From positions 62,001 through 126,000 of the forward strand of contig DKQS01000009.1 of the NCBI GenBank assembly GCA_002471825.1: a stretch of 64,000 nucleotides of DNA. The letters run 5' to 3'. Source of the stretch: Flavobacteriaceae bacterium UBA7302. GTDB lineage: Bacteria > Bacteroidota > Bacteroidia > Flavobacteriales > Flavobacteriaceae. Position 1 is the stretch's first letter. Each line of letters begins with the position of its first letter. The notes under the pieces are model-generated. The model was not told the origin of the DNA. It saw only the letters and a list, made by a program, of their open reading frames with translations, and did no database searches. The position numbers and the translations under genes are program-made. Of this stretch, positions 8,013-16,705 are shown in pieces.

Positions 8013-9035
8013 CTAAGAAAAGTTCTTCAACGCTGTCAACAATTTGGCATGCATCTCATCGGTATAATCTAGATGCGTCACAATTCTTATCCTACCCTCT
8101 CCCATTGGGGTGAGTAAAATATCTTTCTCCTTCATCTTTTCGATAAAATTCATGTCTCCTATCTTTTCGGATACATAAAAAATGAGAATATTCGTTTCTA
8201 CCGGCTCAATTTTTGTGACATAATCTGCCTTCTCTAATACCTCAGCAATTTCCTTGGCTTTTTGATGATCTTCTTGCAATCGCTCTACATGATGGTCTAA
8301 AGCATAGTCAGCTGCAGCTGCCAAATAACCAACTTGCCGCATGGCACCTCCAAAGAGCTTACGAATTCGATAGGCCTTGGCAATATGTTCCTTAGATCCC
8401 AATAAAATAGATCCTATGGGCGTCCCTAGACCTTTGGACAAGCAGATAGAAATGGTATCAAACAGTTCTCCATATTGCTTCGGACTTTCATTTTTAGCCA
8501 CCAGGGCATTGAACAAACGGGCCCCGTCCAAATGAAAGGAAAGACCATTGTCCTTGGTAACTTTTTGAATTTTCTTAAGTTCTTCAAAATCCCAACAAGC
8601 ACCACCCCCTTTATTCGTGGTATTTTCGATACAAACAAGTCTGGAATAAGGTACGTGAATGTCTGCTCTTCCCGCCACTGCATATGCCAATTGATCAGCT
8701 GTAAACATGCCTCGGTTGCCGTCTATCAATTTGCAGGTCACACCCGAATTGAACGCAGCACCTCCACCTTCATAGTTATAGACATGGGCATATTTGTCGC
8801 AGAACAATTTGTCACCCGGTTGGGTATGTAATTTAATTGCGGTCTGATTGGCCATCGTTCCTGAAGGAAAAAATAAGGCCTCATCCATGCCAAATAAATC
8901 GGCCGCCTTTTCTTGCAAGGCATTCATGGTAGGATCCATGCTAAAAACATCATCCCCTACTTCTGCATTCATCATGGCATTTAACATGCCTTTGGTAGGT
9001 TTTGTAACTGTATCAGAAATTAAATTAATTACCAT
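8013..9035 (-). CDS. ltaE: Low-specificity L-threonine aldolase
   Basis: A 340-residue PLP enzyme of the beta-eliminating lyase fold that cleaves threonine/allo-threonine to glycine and acetaldehyde. Visible family marks are DTVTKPT at residue ~8, FFPSGTMANQTAIKLH near residue 55, HLDGARLFNA near residue 168 (PLP-contacting Asp) and the Schiff-base lysine in CLSKGLGTPIGS near residue 200. Length is typical. It converges with the ECF/membrane gene pair, the two stops being adjacent, and sits seven bases after the zinc protease gene on the same strand. Confidence 0.93.
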   Translation of the reverse strand: MVINLISDTVTKPTKGMLNAMMNAEVGDDVFSMDPTMNALQEKAADLFGMDEALFFPSGTMANQTAIKLHTQPGDKLFCDKYAHVYNYEGGGAAFNSGVTCKLIDGNRGMFTADQLAYAVAGRADIHVPYSRLVCIENTTNKGGGACWDFEELKKIQKVTKDNGLSFHLDGARLFNALVAKNESPKQYGELFDTISICLSKGLGTPIGSILLGSKEHIAKAYRIRKLFGGAMRQVGYLAAAADYALDHHVERLQEDHQKAKEIAEVLEKADYVTKIEPVETNILIFYVSEKIGDMNFIEKMKEKDILLTPMGEGRIRIVTHLDYTDEMHAKLLTALKNFS

Positions 9036-9041
9036 TTTATC

Positions 9042-11468
9042 TTAATTGCATTGATATTGTGTTCCGATAGGAGATCCGTCAGGAATCTGCGGAGCCCTAG
9101 TTCTTTTAAAAGTCTTTGGATTCTTTAGGAAGCTTTCAATTTGATTCATGTAGTAGTCGTCATACATTTTACGAGCCCCTGAAGTTTTCTTCCCTTTTAA
9201 ATAGGAATGCAACTCTTTCAGCATCGTCATACTAATGGCGTTTACCTGCATATTTTGATTGGTATTCGTTGACAAGTACATCAATTGCTCCAATACCTTT
9301 TTGTTGACAGTATTTTGTAATTCTAAGTAATACGGATCGGTTTGTTTCCTCTTGAAGGTTTTGTTGAACAACTCTTGCACCAATTCATCGTAACCCAATT
9401 GCTTTTCATTCAAAGATTTATGAACAATCAAGCGCGACATTCGTTGGGGATGCAATAAAAAGCTCAGTGTCATTTCACTAGCAGTTTCCACGGCTGAAAA
9501 TGGATCGAAAGCTACTCCCAACCTGCTTTTAAAGGATTCGCGACTGCGATTGTAACCCATGGCACGAGGTGGAAATAGTTCCAACTTGTTTTTCGGAATT
9601 CCAATCTCTTTTACATCGATGGTTTTTAAGAGGGCCTGCAATGCAATTCGCTCGATGGTTCCTGAAACAGGTGTCACCACTTTTTGATTTCCTCCTTTAA
9701 CGGCGTAATTATAATCCAGTCCACCAATAAGTTTCGAGGTGGCTTCTGTTTGATACCTGTGGAAGAAGTACAAGGGAACAAAAACGTCCTCTAAAGCCGA
9801 ATAAGGTTCATCGTTCTTGATGTTATCCGTAGAAAATTTCTCGATGGAAGCCTTTCGAATTTTTAAAATGTTGTACAACTCATCATACACGTTACCACCG
9901 TTGTCCCACAAATGCGCATAAATATTGGCGCTACCAGCAGGTCTAGCATCCGAATCTGAAAGGTATCGAAGTCCTTTAGCAAAGGCATCTTCTAAAATCT
10001 TATTCAATGCTTCTTCTTCATTGGTGCCATCAGGGAAATCCTGATAAGAATAAGCTACCGTTACCTTATCCCAATCACCTATTTTAGTATCATAAGCTTC
10101 TGAAAAATCAATCTTACCATCTTTTAAAGAAAGCTTGGGATGTGGGTAATCCATCACAGAAGATCTTCCCGTCGTACTAGCGGCAAAATTATGAGCAAAT
10201 CCGAGGGTATGTCCAATCTCATGAGCAGACAATTGCCGAATTCTAGCCAAAGCCATTTGCAAAGCAAAATTATCATCTGGATTCTCACCGTAAGGAGCTT
10301 GTAGAGCTTGGGCAATCATAAAATCTTGACGAATACGAAGACTTCCTAAACTTACATGCCCTTTGATGATTTCACCAGTTCTTGGATCTGAAATATTGGC
10401 TCCATAACTCCATCCTCTCGTAGAGCGGTGCACCCATTGCACCACATTGTAACGTAAGTCCATCATGTCGGCGCCTTCGGGCAACATTTTAAACTGAAAG
10501 GCATCTTTGTATCCAGCCGCTTCGAATGCTTGATTCCACCATCTCCCTCCTTCTAACAAGGCGCTTCGTACTGGCTCCGGTGTCCCGCGGTCTAAGTAAT
10601 AGATAATGGGCTCAACAGCCTCTGAAACCGCTGCATTCGGATCTTTTTTCTCCAATCGGTGACGATTGATAAAGCGTTTGTGAATGGATTCGTTTACTGG
10701 TGTGGAATAATCCATATAGCGCATTTGCCACGATCCAGATCTAGGATCAAAAACTCTTGGCTCATACTTATCATCTGGCAATTCCACAAAAGAATGATGT
10801 TGATGAACAGTTACCGCACTGGCATCTGGAGTCACGCTTCTGATATTGTTTCCTTTGGGTGTACCTTTAAAGGTAAGCATCACATCAAACTCTACATTTT
10901 TAGGAAAGGCTTTGGTTCTCTCTAAATGAAAGGCAGATCTCGACTTATCCAAACTGTAATTCCCTTGTCCGCCTCTTGCCAAAGATCTTGCTACACCATG
11001 GGCATCTCTCATGAAGAAAGAAGTGGCATCTACCAAATACTTATTGTCTTTTGCCTCTTTAATAGGAAAGCCATGCAATACTGATTTGGCAAAAGCTTCC
11101 TTCACTGAATTTTGTTCTTCCTTATTATCGGTAATGGCCCTGTAATCTTGATTTGGCTGAATCAATAATAATTTCTTGCCCGCTTTTTGAAAGTAAACCA
11201 CGACGCCATCTCCCAATTGTCCGCGGTCCAAGCCAATATCATTGGAACCAATACCTTGTGATAAGGATCGTACATACAAGAACTCCTCATTGAGTTTCTC
11301 GACTTCCAAGTAGAGCTTGTCAGTATTTTCATCATAATAAAAATCAAAATACCCTTCGTATTTGGTGAATCCTTTTTTGAGTTTGTCTCCAGTTTTCGAT
11401 ATAAAAACCTGAGCATTGCTGTTCACTTGGAATGCAAGAAGACCAAGAATTATAAGAAGTTTCTTCAT
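9042..11468 (-). CDS. Secreted zinc-dependent metalloprotease (DUF5117/DUF5118 type)
   Basis: An 808-residue protein with a signal peptide (MKKLLIILGLLAFQVNSNAQ) and a metzincin-type zinc motif HEIGHTLGFAH, with ligands H416, H420 and H426 and catalytic E417. This places it in the large Bacteroidota-typical zinc protease family that carries DUF5117 and DUF5118 around the catalytic domain. It probably acts in the periplasm or at the cell surface on unknown substrates. A promoter is expected in the short divergent gap with prfB. The family is confident; the substrate is unknown. Confidence 0.9.
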   Translation of the reverse strand: MKKLLIILGLLAFQVNSNAQVFISKTGDKLKKGFTKYEGYFDFYYDENTDKLYLEVEKLNEEFLYVRSLSQGIGSNDIGLDRGQLGDGVVVYFQKAGKKLLLIQPNQDYRAITDNKEEQNSVKEAFAKSVLHGFPIKEAKDNKYLVDATSFFMRDAHGVARSLARGGQGNYSLDKSRSAFHLERTKAFPKNVEFDVMLTFKGTPKGNNIRSVTPDASAVTVHQHHSFVELPDDKYEPRVFDPRSGSWQMRYMDYSTPVNESIHKRFINRHRLEKKDPNAAVSEAVEPIIYYLDRGTPEPVRSALLEGGRWWNQAFEAAGYKDAFQFKMLPEGADMMDLRYNVVQWVHRSTRGWSYGANISDPRTGEIIKGHVSLGSLRIRQDFMIAQALQAPYGENPDDNFALQMALARIRQLSAHEIGHTLGFAHNFAASTTGRSSVMDYPHPKLSLKDGKIDFSEAYDTKIGDWDKVTVAYSYQDFPDGTNEEEALNKILEDAFAKGLRYLSDSDARPAGSANIYAHLWDNGGNVYDELYNILKIRKASIEKFSTDNIKNDEPYSALEDVFVPLYFFHRYQTEATSKLIGGLDYNYAVKGGNQKVVTPVSGTIERIALQALLKTIDVKEIGIPKNKLELFPPRAMGYNRSRESFKSRLGVAFDPFSAVETASEMTLSFLLHPQRMSRLIVHKSLNEKQLGYDELVQELFNKTFKRKQTDPYYLELQNTVNKKVLEQLMYLSTNTNQNMQVNAISMTMLKELHSYLKGKKTSGARKMYDDYYMNQIESFLKNPKTFKRTRAPQIPDGSPIGTQYQCN

Positions 11469-11534
11469 AAGTTTTCGCTGTTAGTTGTTCTTTTTAATGT
11501 TGAATTTTGACTAAAAATTCAGCAAAAATTGAGT

Positions 11535-11542
11535 TACTTTTG
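11535..11542 (+). promoter_or_regulatory. prfB -7 promoter box
   Basis: TACTTTTG matches the Bacteroidota -7 consensus TAnnTTTG and ends nine bases before the prfB ATG, so the transcript should be nearly leaderless. It lies downstream of the in-frame TTG at 11507, excluding that codon as start. No well-spaced -33 TTG is evident. Confidence 0.6.
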
Positions 11543-11551
11543 TGTTCGCCT

Positions 11552-12646
11552 ATGATAACACAAGAACAACTCAAAGATATAGCAACTCGTATTGAAAAAC
11601 TAAAATCATACTTAGAAATTGATAAAAAGTTGATTGAGATTGCCAATCTAGAGGAGAAATCTGCCAACCCTGAATTCTGGAATAATCCGAAGGAAGCTGA
11701 GTTGGTTATGAAAGACTTACGATTTCAAAAAAAATGGGTACAAGATTACAAATCGGTTGCCAGTCTTTCCGAAGACCTTCATGTACTTTACGATTTTTAC
11801 AAGGAAGGTGAAATTGAAGAGGACGAAATAGCCGAAAATTTCAACCAAACCCTATCGGTTTTAGAGGGCATCGAATTTCGCAACATGTTATCTGAGGAAG
11901 GAGATTCACTATCTGCAGTGATTCAAATAACAGCAGGTGCAGGCGGAACCGAAAGTTGCGACTGGTGTGAAATGTTATTACGTATGTACACCATGTGGGT
12001 GGAAAAGAACAATTTTAAAATGAAAACCCTCAACTACCAAGCGGGTGATGTTGCCGGAGTGAAAACGGTAACCATAGAGGTTGATGGTGATTATGCTTTC
12101 GGTTGGTTAAAAGGTGAAAACGGTGTGCACCGTCTGGTCCGAATATCACCTTTTGATAGCAATGCGAAGCGTCATACGAGTTTTGCGTCTGTATATGTGT
12201 ACCCCGTAGCTGATGATTCCATAGAAGTTGAAATTAATCCCGCAGACATCGAAATTACCACAGCAAGATCAAGCGGGGCAGGCGGACAAAACGTAAACAA
12301 GGTAGAAACCAAGGTTCAGTTGGTGCACAAACCCACAGGAATTCAAATTCAGTGTTCCAACTCAAGATCACAGCATGACAACAGGGCCACGGCACTTCAG
12401 ATGTTGAAATCTCAACTGTATGAAATTGAATTGCAAAAAAGGCAAGCTGCTCGCGACGATATTGAAGCCAATAAGCTGAAAAACGAATGGGGAAGTCAAA
12501 TTCGAAACTACGTAATGCACCCTTATAAATTGGTAAAGGACGTAAGAACGAGTGTTGAAACCGGAAATGTTGATGCCGTCATGAATGGGGATTTGGATGC
12601 CTTTTTAAAAGGGTATTTGATGATGAATGGACAGAAGAGTAGTTAA
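11552..12646 (+). CDS. prfB: Peptide chain release factor 2
   Basis: A 364-residue class I release factor recognising UGA and UAA. Both diagnostic motifs are present: the RF2 stop-codon tripeptide SPF (in RISPFDSNAKRHTS) and the GGQ peptidyl-hydrolysis motif (in SSGAGGQNVNKVET). The reading frame is continuous through the KSYLEID segment, where many bacterial prfB genes have an in-frame UGA and a programmed +1 frameshift, so no autoregulatory frameshift exists here. ATG at 11552 was preferred to the upstream TTG because the -7 box lies between them. Confidence 0.95.
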   Translation: MITQEQLKDIATRIEKLKSYLEIDKKLIEIANLEEKSANPEFWNNPKEAELVMKDLRFQKKWVQDYKSVASLSEDLHVLYDFYKEGEIEEDEIAENFNQTLSVLEGIEFRNMLSEEGDSLSAVIQITAGAGGTESCDWCEMLLRMYTMWVEKNNFKMKTLNYQAGDVAGVKTVTIEVDGDYAFGWLKGENGVHRLVRISPFDSNAKRHTSFASVYVYPVADDSIEVEINPADIEITTARSSGAGGQNVNKVETKVQLVHKPTGIQIQCSNSRSQHDNRATALQMLKSQLYEIELQKRQAARDDIEANKLKNEWGSQIRNYVMHPYKLVKDVRTSVETGNVDAVMNGDLDAFLKGYLMMNGQKSS

Positions 12647-12652
12647 TAGTTT

Positions 12653-12679
12653 TTAGTTGTTAGTTGTTAGTTGTTAGTT
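12653..12679 (+). repeat. 7-bp tandem repeat TTAGTTG, nearly four copies
   Basis: Units at 12653-12659, 12660-12666 and 12667-12673 are perfect TTAGTTG and a fourth is partial. The array sits between prfB and an AT-rich lipoprotein gene and has no obvious coding or hairpin role. It may be a simple slippage-prone spacer. Confidence 0.8.
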
Positions 12680-12696
12680 TTTGCAATAATCAATAA

Positions 12697-13392
12697 ATGA
12701 AAAAGAAATTTGAAAATTTAAACCCGAGAATATTGTATCTAATACTCTTGGTTTTTTCCTCTTGTAATTCCATTAAAAAGATAACAGATGGATATGTAGA
12801 ATATCAATTCAATTTTTCAAACAAGATTAATCAATCAAATATTTCAATTCTAAAGAATAAGGTATCTAAAAGTAATAATTCAAATTATTCTTTATCATTC
12901 TATCCCGATTCAGTTAGAGTTGATGATATTGAAGGCAAAAGAATTTTTATTCCAAAAGAACATAAGAAGATTATTAATCGAAAAAATTGGGGAGAAGAAC
13001 ATTTCGAAATTATTAACTCCAAAGAGGTTTATGATGCTGGAGAGGTATTGTATGAGATAATAATTAACAAAAAAGACAAAATAAAAGTTAAAGGAACAAC
13101 TGGTTATAAAGTTGAAATTAAAGAGACTTTTACCAACAGAAATAATGACGTTTTAAAAGAGAATATAGAATTATATATTTCGGATAAATATAAATTCCCA
13201 TTAAACTATTATGACTTTTTAAGGTTAAAAAAAGGAATCGATATAAATGGGTTAATTTTAAAAGCACGGATATATAAACCTAATACCACCGGTCTTTTTC
13301 ATGAATTTTTATTAAAAGAATTTAACAGAGAAAAACAGAATAAAGACTTAATTAAATTAGAATCGATAAAGAATTTGAACTTCAAATATTAA
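12697..13392 (+). CDS. Hypothetical lipoprotein
   Basis: A 231-residue protein of unknown family. The N-terminus has a hydrophobic stretch ending in LVFSSCN, a plausible lipobox with Cys near residue 23. The rest is rich in Lys, Asn and Ile, predicted beta/alpha mixed, with no recognised motif. It is noticeably more AT-rich than its neighbours prfB and arsC and may have been acquired or be fast-evolving. No operon partner is evident. Confidence 0.65.
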   Translation: MKKKFENLNPRILYLILLVFSSCNSIKKITDGYVEYQFNFSNKINQSNISILKNKVSKSNNSNYSLSFYPDSVRVDDIEGKRIFIPKEHKKIINRKNWGEEHFEIINSKEVYDAGEVLYEIIINKKDKIKVKGTTGYKVEIKETFTNRNNDVLKENIELYISDKYKFPLNYYDFLRLKKGIDINGLILKARIYKPNTTGLFHEFLLKEFNREKQNKDLIKLESIKNLNFKY

Positions 13393-13428
13393 AATCATAA
13401 ATTCCAAATCTAAAATCAAAACTCAGTT

Positions 13429-13773
13429 ATGATCAAAATATATCACAATCCACGTTGTAGAAAATCAAGAGAAGGCTTGGCCATTCTTGAATCCAAAGAA
13501 ATTGAATTTGAGGTGGTAAAATACTTGGACAATCCCTTATCTTTTGATGAATTATCAGATATCATTTCTAAGTTAGGAATAGCTCCAATAGCATTGGTAC
13601 GAAAGAACGAAGCGATTTGGAAAGAGAACTTTAAAGGAAAGGAACTCCGTGATTCTGAAGTAATTCAAGCTATGGTAGATTATCCAAAATTGATTGAAAG
13701 ACCCATCGTTGTGAATCAAGATAAAGCAGTTCTAGGTAGACCCCCAGAAAACATCAACCTTATAGTTGAATAG
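13429..13773 (+). CDS. ArsC/Spx-family arsenate reductase-like protein
   Basis: A 114-residue thioredoxin-fold protein of the glutaredoxin-dependent ArsC family. It starts IKIYHNPRCRKSREGL, with the conserved active-site Cys at residue 10 followed by RKS, and ends with the RPIV...AVLGRPPENI block typical of the family (arsenate-contacting Arg near residue 91). Such proteins reduce arsenate to arsenite, although many chromosomal homologues have uncertain substrates. It has no ars operon neighbours, so arsenic resistance is not established. Confidence 0.85.
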   Translation: MIKIYHNPRCRKSREGLAILESKEIEFEVVKYLDNPLSFDELSDIISKLGIAPIALVRKNEAIWKENFKGKELRDSEVIQAMVDYPKLIERPIVVNQDKAVLGRPPENINLIVE

Positions 13774-13860
13774 GGAAATTCGATACCACCTTTAACAGCA
13801 TTTTAACGCCAACAACTCCACATTAGCGAGACATTTGCATCCGAAATTAACAACTAACGG

Positions 13861-16311
13861 ATGAAACATATACTGCTAAGTATTGTTGCAATTCTTGCAC
13901 TAACCACTACCCAAGCTCAAAAAGTTGACCAAGTTAAATTAACTGGAAAAGTACTAGACAATCTGAGCAATCAACCTCTAGAATACGCTACAGTTGTAGC
14001 TAAAAACACCAAAGACAATAAAGTTTATGGTGGTATTACGACAACCAAAGGAACTTTTGAAGTGAAAGTACCCGCTGGCGTTTACAACATCAGCATTGAG
14101 TTTATTTCTTTCGACTCCCAAAAATTCAACAACCGATCAATCACAAAAAATACCGATCTCGGAATCATCAAATTAAAGGAGAGTTCGGCTGTTTTGGATG
14201 AGATAACCATCGTAGCCGAGAAAACCACAGTCGATATTCGATTGGATAAAAAAATCTACAACATTGGTAAAGACTTATCGGTTCGAGGAGGTAACGCCAG
14301 TGACGTTCTTGGCAACGTGCCTTCTGTACAGGTAGACGTTGAAGGAAACGTGAGTCTTCGAGGAAATGGCAACGTAACAATTTTTATTGATGGAAGACCT
14401 AGTGCTTTGGTAGGCATGAATGGTGCAGAAGCCCTGCGTCAAATTCCCGCTGAAGCTATTGAAAGAGTTGAAGTGATTACTTCTCCATCAGCAAGATATG
14501 ATGCGGAAGGGACTGGAGGTATCTTAAACATCATCCTAAGAAAAAATAAAGTGGTAGGGTTCAACGGATCGGTTCAGTTGGATTTAGGTCACCCTGATCG
14601 TTATGGTTCGGCTTTAAATGCGAATTACAGAACCGAAAAATGGAATCTGTTCACCAACACAGGTTGGAGATATAATGGAACCCCGGGTAACTCTTTTACC
14701 GATTCGCAATTCTTTTCTCCCAATGCACAAAACGCTCGAGTGGTTGAAACAAGACGCTTCGGTCGGTTGGGACGTAGTTTGTTTACAAGTTTTGGAGCTG
14801 AATACTACATTAATGATAACTCTAGCTTAATTGGAAACATTGTTTACAATGCAGGTAATGATGACGATATCAACAGAAATGTCATTGATCGATTTAATGC
14901 CACAGGAGGAATTAATGAATCTACCGTAAGAACTGAAAATGAAGGTGAGGACGAAAATCGGGTTCAGTTTACCATTGATTACGTCAATAATTTCGATGGA
15001 AAAGGAAGAAAGTTGACCATCAACGCTCAATATTCAACAGAAGTTCAAGACATCAACAATAATATTACAGAGTTCGATACCACCAATGGGAATAATATTT
15101 TGAACGACTTGGAATTGGTGATTGAAGACCAAGATGAGACGCGTGGATTATTGCAGGTAGACTATGTGCATCCCGTTGGAGAAACCATTCAATACGAAGC
15201 AGGTTATCGCGGAAATTATAGAGATATTTTCAATCAGTTTTACTTGGCAGAACGATTGGTATTTCCAAACGGACCGTTGGTTCCAGATGTAGGATTAAAC
15301 AATTCGTTCAATTACCAAGAATTGGTAAATGCTGCTTATTTCCAATACGGACAAGAATTCAATAAGGTTTCTTTGTTGGCAGGATTGCGTTTTGAGCATA
15401 CAGAAGTTGATATATTAAATCAGACTTCGGCGGATACTGACTCAAAATCATACAGTAATTTATTTCCTACGATTAATGTGGGCATCGAATTTAACGATAC
15501 CGAAAGCATGACTGTTGGCTACAACAGACGTATTAGACGACCAAGAGGACGCTTTTTAAATCCGTTTCCAAGCCGATCTAGTGAAAGTAACATCTTTAGT
15601 GGTAATGTGGATTTAAATCCGGTGATAAGTGATGTTTTTGAAATAGGATATTTGAAGAAGTGGGAGAAGTTCACCTTGAACACTTCTATCTATTACAACA
15701 CAAGCGCAGACAACTGGGAATTCATTCAACAAGACACGGGCGACTTAACTGATAATGGGGATCCAATCATCCGACGATTTCCAGTAAACCTGTCGCAACG
15801 CGAACGCATGGGATTTGAGTTCACATTGAATTACAAACCTATTAAAGCGTGGAATATCAATGCGGATTTCAACTTGTTTAACGTACAGACCACTGGAGAA
15901 TTCGGTGGCCAAGACTTCGGATTTGATAATACTGCCTATTTTGTCCGGTTGAATCAGAAAATAACCTTCTTTAAAGAATTGGATGTTCAAGTAAACATGA
16001 ATTATAGAGGGCCAAATCGAAATGCGCAATCGACTCGTGAAGGAATCTTCTCGACAAATTTGGCAGCAAGTAAGGACCTATTCAAAAAGAAAGCTACCAT
16101 TAGTTTTAACGTAAGCGATTTATTCAACAGTAGAAAAAGAAGATCAACAGCGTTCGTTCCAGGAGCCTTTGAACAGTATGGGGAATTCCAATGGAGAGAG
16201 CGTCAAATCAGAATGAGTTTCATTTATAGATTCAATCAGAAGAAGAAACCAAACCGTAGAGGTGGTAGAGACGGTGACGATTTCCAAGAATACGGAGGAA
16301 CAGCCAAATAA
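13861..16311 (+). CDS. TonB-dependent outer-membrane receptor family protein
   Basis: An 816-residue outer-membrane protein with a signal peptide (MKHILLSIVAILALTTTQAQ), a carboxypeptidase-regulatory-like beta-sandwich (residues ~27-115), a plug domain with VRGGNASDVLGNVPSVQVD and RVEVITSPSARYDAEG (~140-220), and a large C-terminal beta-barrel of the OMP_b-brl_3 type. It ends in a basic, Gly-rich tail. There is no SusD partner, so a carbohydrate SusCD role is unlikely; the ligand is unknown. It stands alone and is followed by a strong hairpin terminator. Confidence 0.88.
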   Translation: MKHILLSIVAILALTTTQAQKVDQVKLTGKVLDNLSNQPLEYATVVAKNTKDNKVYGGITTTKGTFEVKVPAGVYNISIEFISFDSQKFNNRSITKNTDLGIIKLKESSAVLDEITIVAEKTTVDIRLDKKIYNIGKDLSVRGGNASDVLGNVPSVQVDVEGNVSLRGNGNVTIFIDGRPSALVGMNGAEALRQIPAEAIERVEVITSPSARYDAEGTGGILNIILRKNKVVGFNGSVQLDLGHPDRYGSALNANYRTEKWNLFTNTGWRYNGTPGNSFTDSQFFSPNAQNARVVETRRFGRLGRSLFTSFGAEYYINDNSSLIGNIVYNAGNDDDINRNVIDRFNATGGINESTVRTENEGEDENRVQFTIDYVNNFDGKGRKLTINAQYSTEVQDINNNITEFDTTNGNNILNDLELVIEDQDETRGLLQVDYVHPVGETIQYEAGYRGNYRDIFNQFYLAERLVFPNGPLVPDVGLNNSFNYQELVNAAYFQYGQEFNKVSLLAGLRFEHTEVDILNQTSADTDSKSYSNLFPTINVGIEFNDTESMTVGYNRRIRRPRGRFLNPFPSRSSESNIFSGNVDLNPVISDVFEIGYLKKWEKFTLNTSIYYNTSADNWEFIQQDTGDLTDNGDPIIRRFPVNLSQRERMGFEFTLNYKPIKAWNINADFNLFNVQTTGEFGGQDFGFDNTAYFVRLNQKITFFKELDVQVNMNYRGPNRNAQSTREGIFSTNLAASKDLFKKKATISFNVSDLFNSRKRRSTAFVPGAFEQYGEFQWRERQIRMSFIYRFNQKKKPNRRGGRDGDDFQEYGGTAK

Positions 16312-16334
16312 TATTGATAGCAACTATTAGGCAC

Positions 16335-16365
16335 AAAAAAAGCTCGTCAAATGACGAGCTTTTTT
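16335..16365. terminator. Bidirectional hairpin terminator
   Basis: AGCTCGTCA and TGACGAGCT form a near-perfect stem with A-runs on the left and T-runs on the right. It lies between the TonB receptor gene and the convergent small membrane gene, serving both strands. Confidence 0.9.
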
Positions 16366-16381
16366 AATGTAGTAAAATATT

Positions 16382-16555
16382 TTATTTGCCTTCAGCTGCT
16401 TCTCTAGCTTCTTTCTTCAACTTCCAATTTTCCCATAACACGCCGCCTAACCAGTATGGCACTACGAAAGTCAATAAGAAAATCAACAACCAAAATCCGG
16501 CTGTAAAAATAAACATGAATAAAACTAATCCTGAGAATTCTGAAAAATCTAACAT
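16382..16555 (-). CDS. Small (57-residue) membrane protein
   Basis: A short open frame from ATG at 16555 to TAA at 16382. The product begins MLDFSEFSGLVLFMFIFTAG, continues with a second hydrophobic stretch (residues ~8-38 are almost wholly apolar, including a VPYWLGG turn), and ends with a charged Lys/Glu-rich tail. Its hydrophobic pattern, its own ATG and termination just before a bidirectional hairpin support a real gene. I recall similar tiny proteins in flavobacterial genomes but know no function. It is divergent from fumC. Confidence 0.7.
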   Translation of the reverse strand: MLDFSEFSGLVLFMFIFTAGFWLLIFLLTFVVPYWLGGVLWENWKLKKEAREAAEGK

Positions 16556-16705
16556 TGTCTAATTATTTAATCGTCACAAAAATAAGATATATTTTGAATT
16601 AAAAGAATGGAATTTACAAAATTTTCAACAGTCTAAAAGCTCAAATTGTTAGCAACTCTTCCCTCAATATTTCGTATTTTCACAGTCTCAAAAACCAATT
16701 ATAAA

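Noticed and set aside
11600..11640. Programmed +1 frameshift in prfB
   Set aside because: No in-frame stop or CUU-UGA slippery site is found; one frame runs through.
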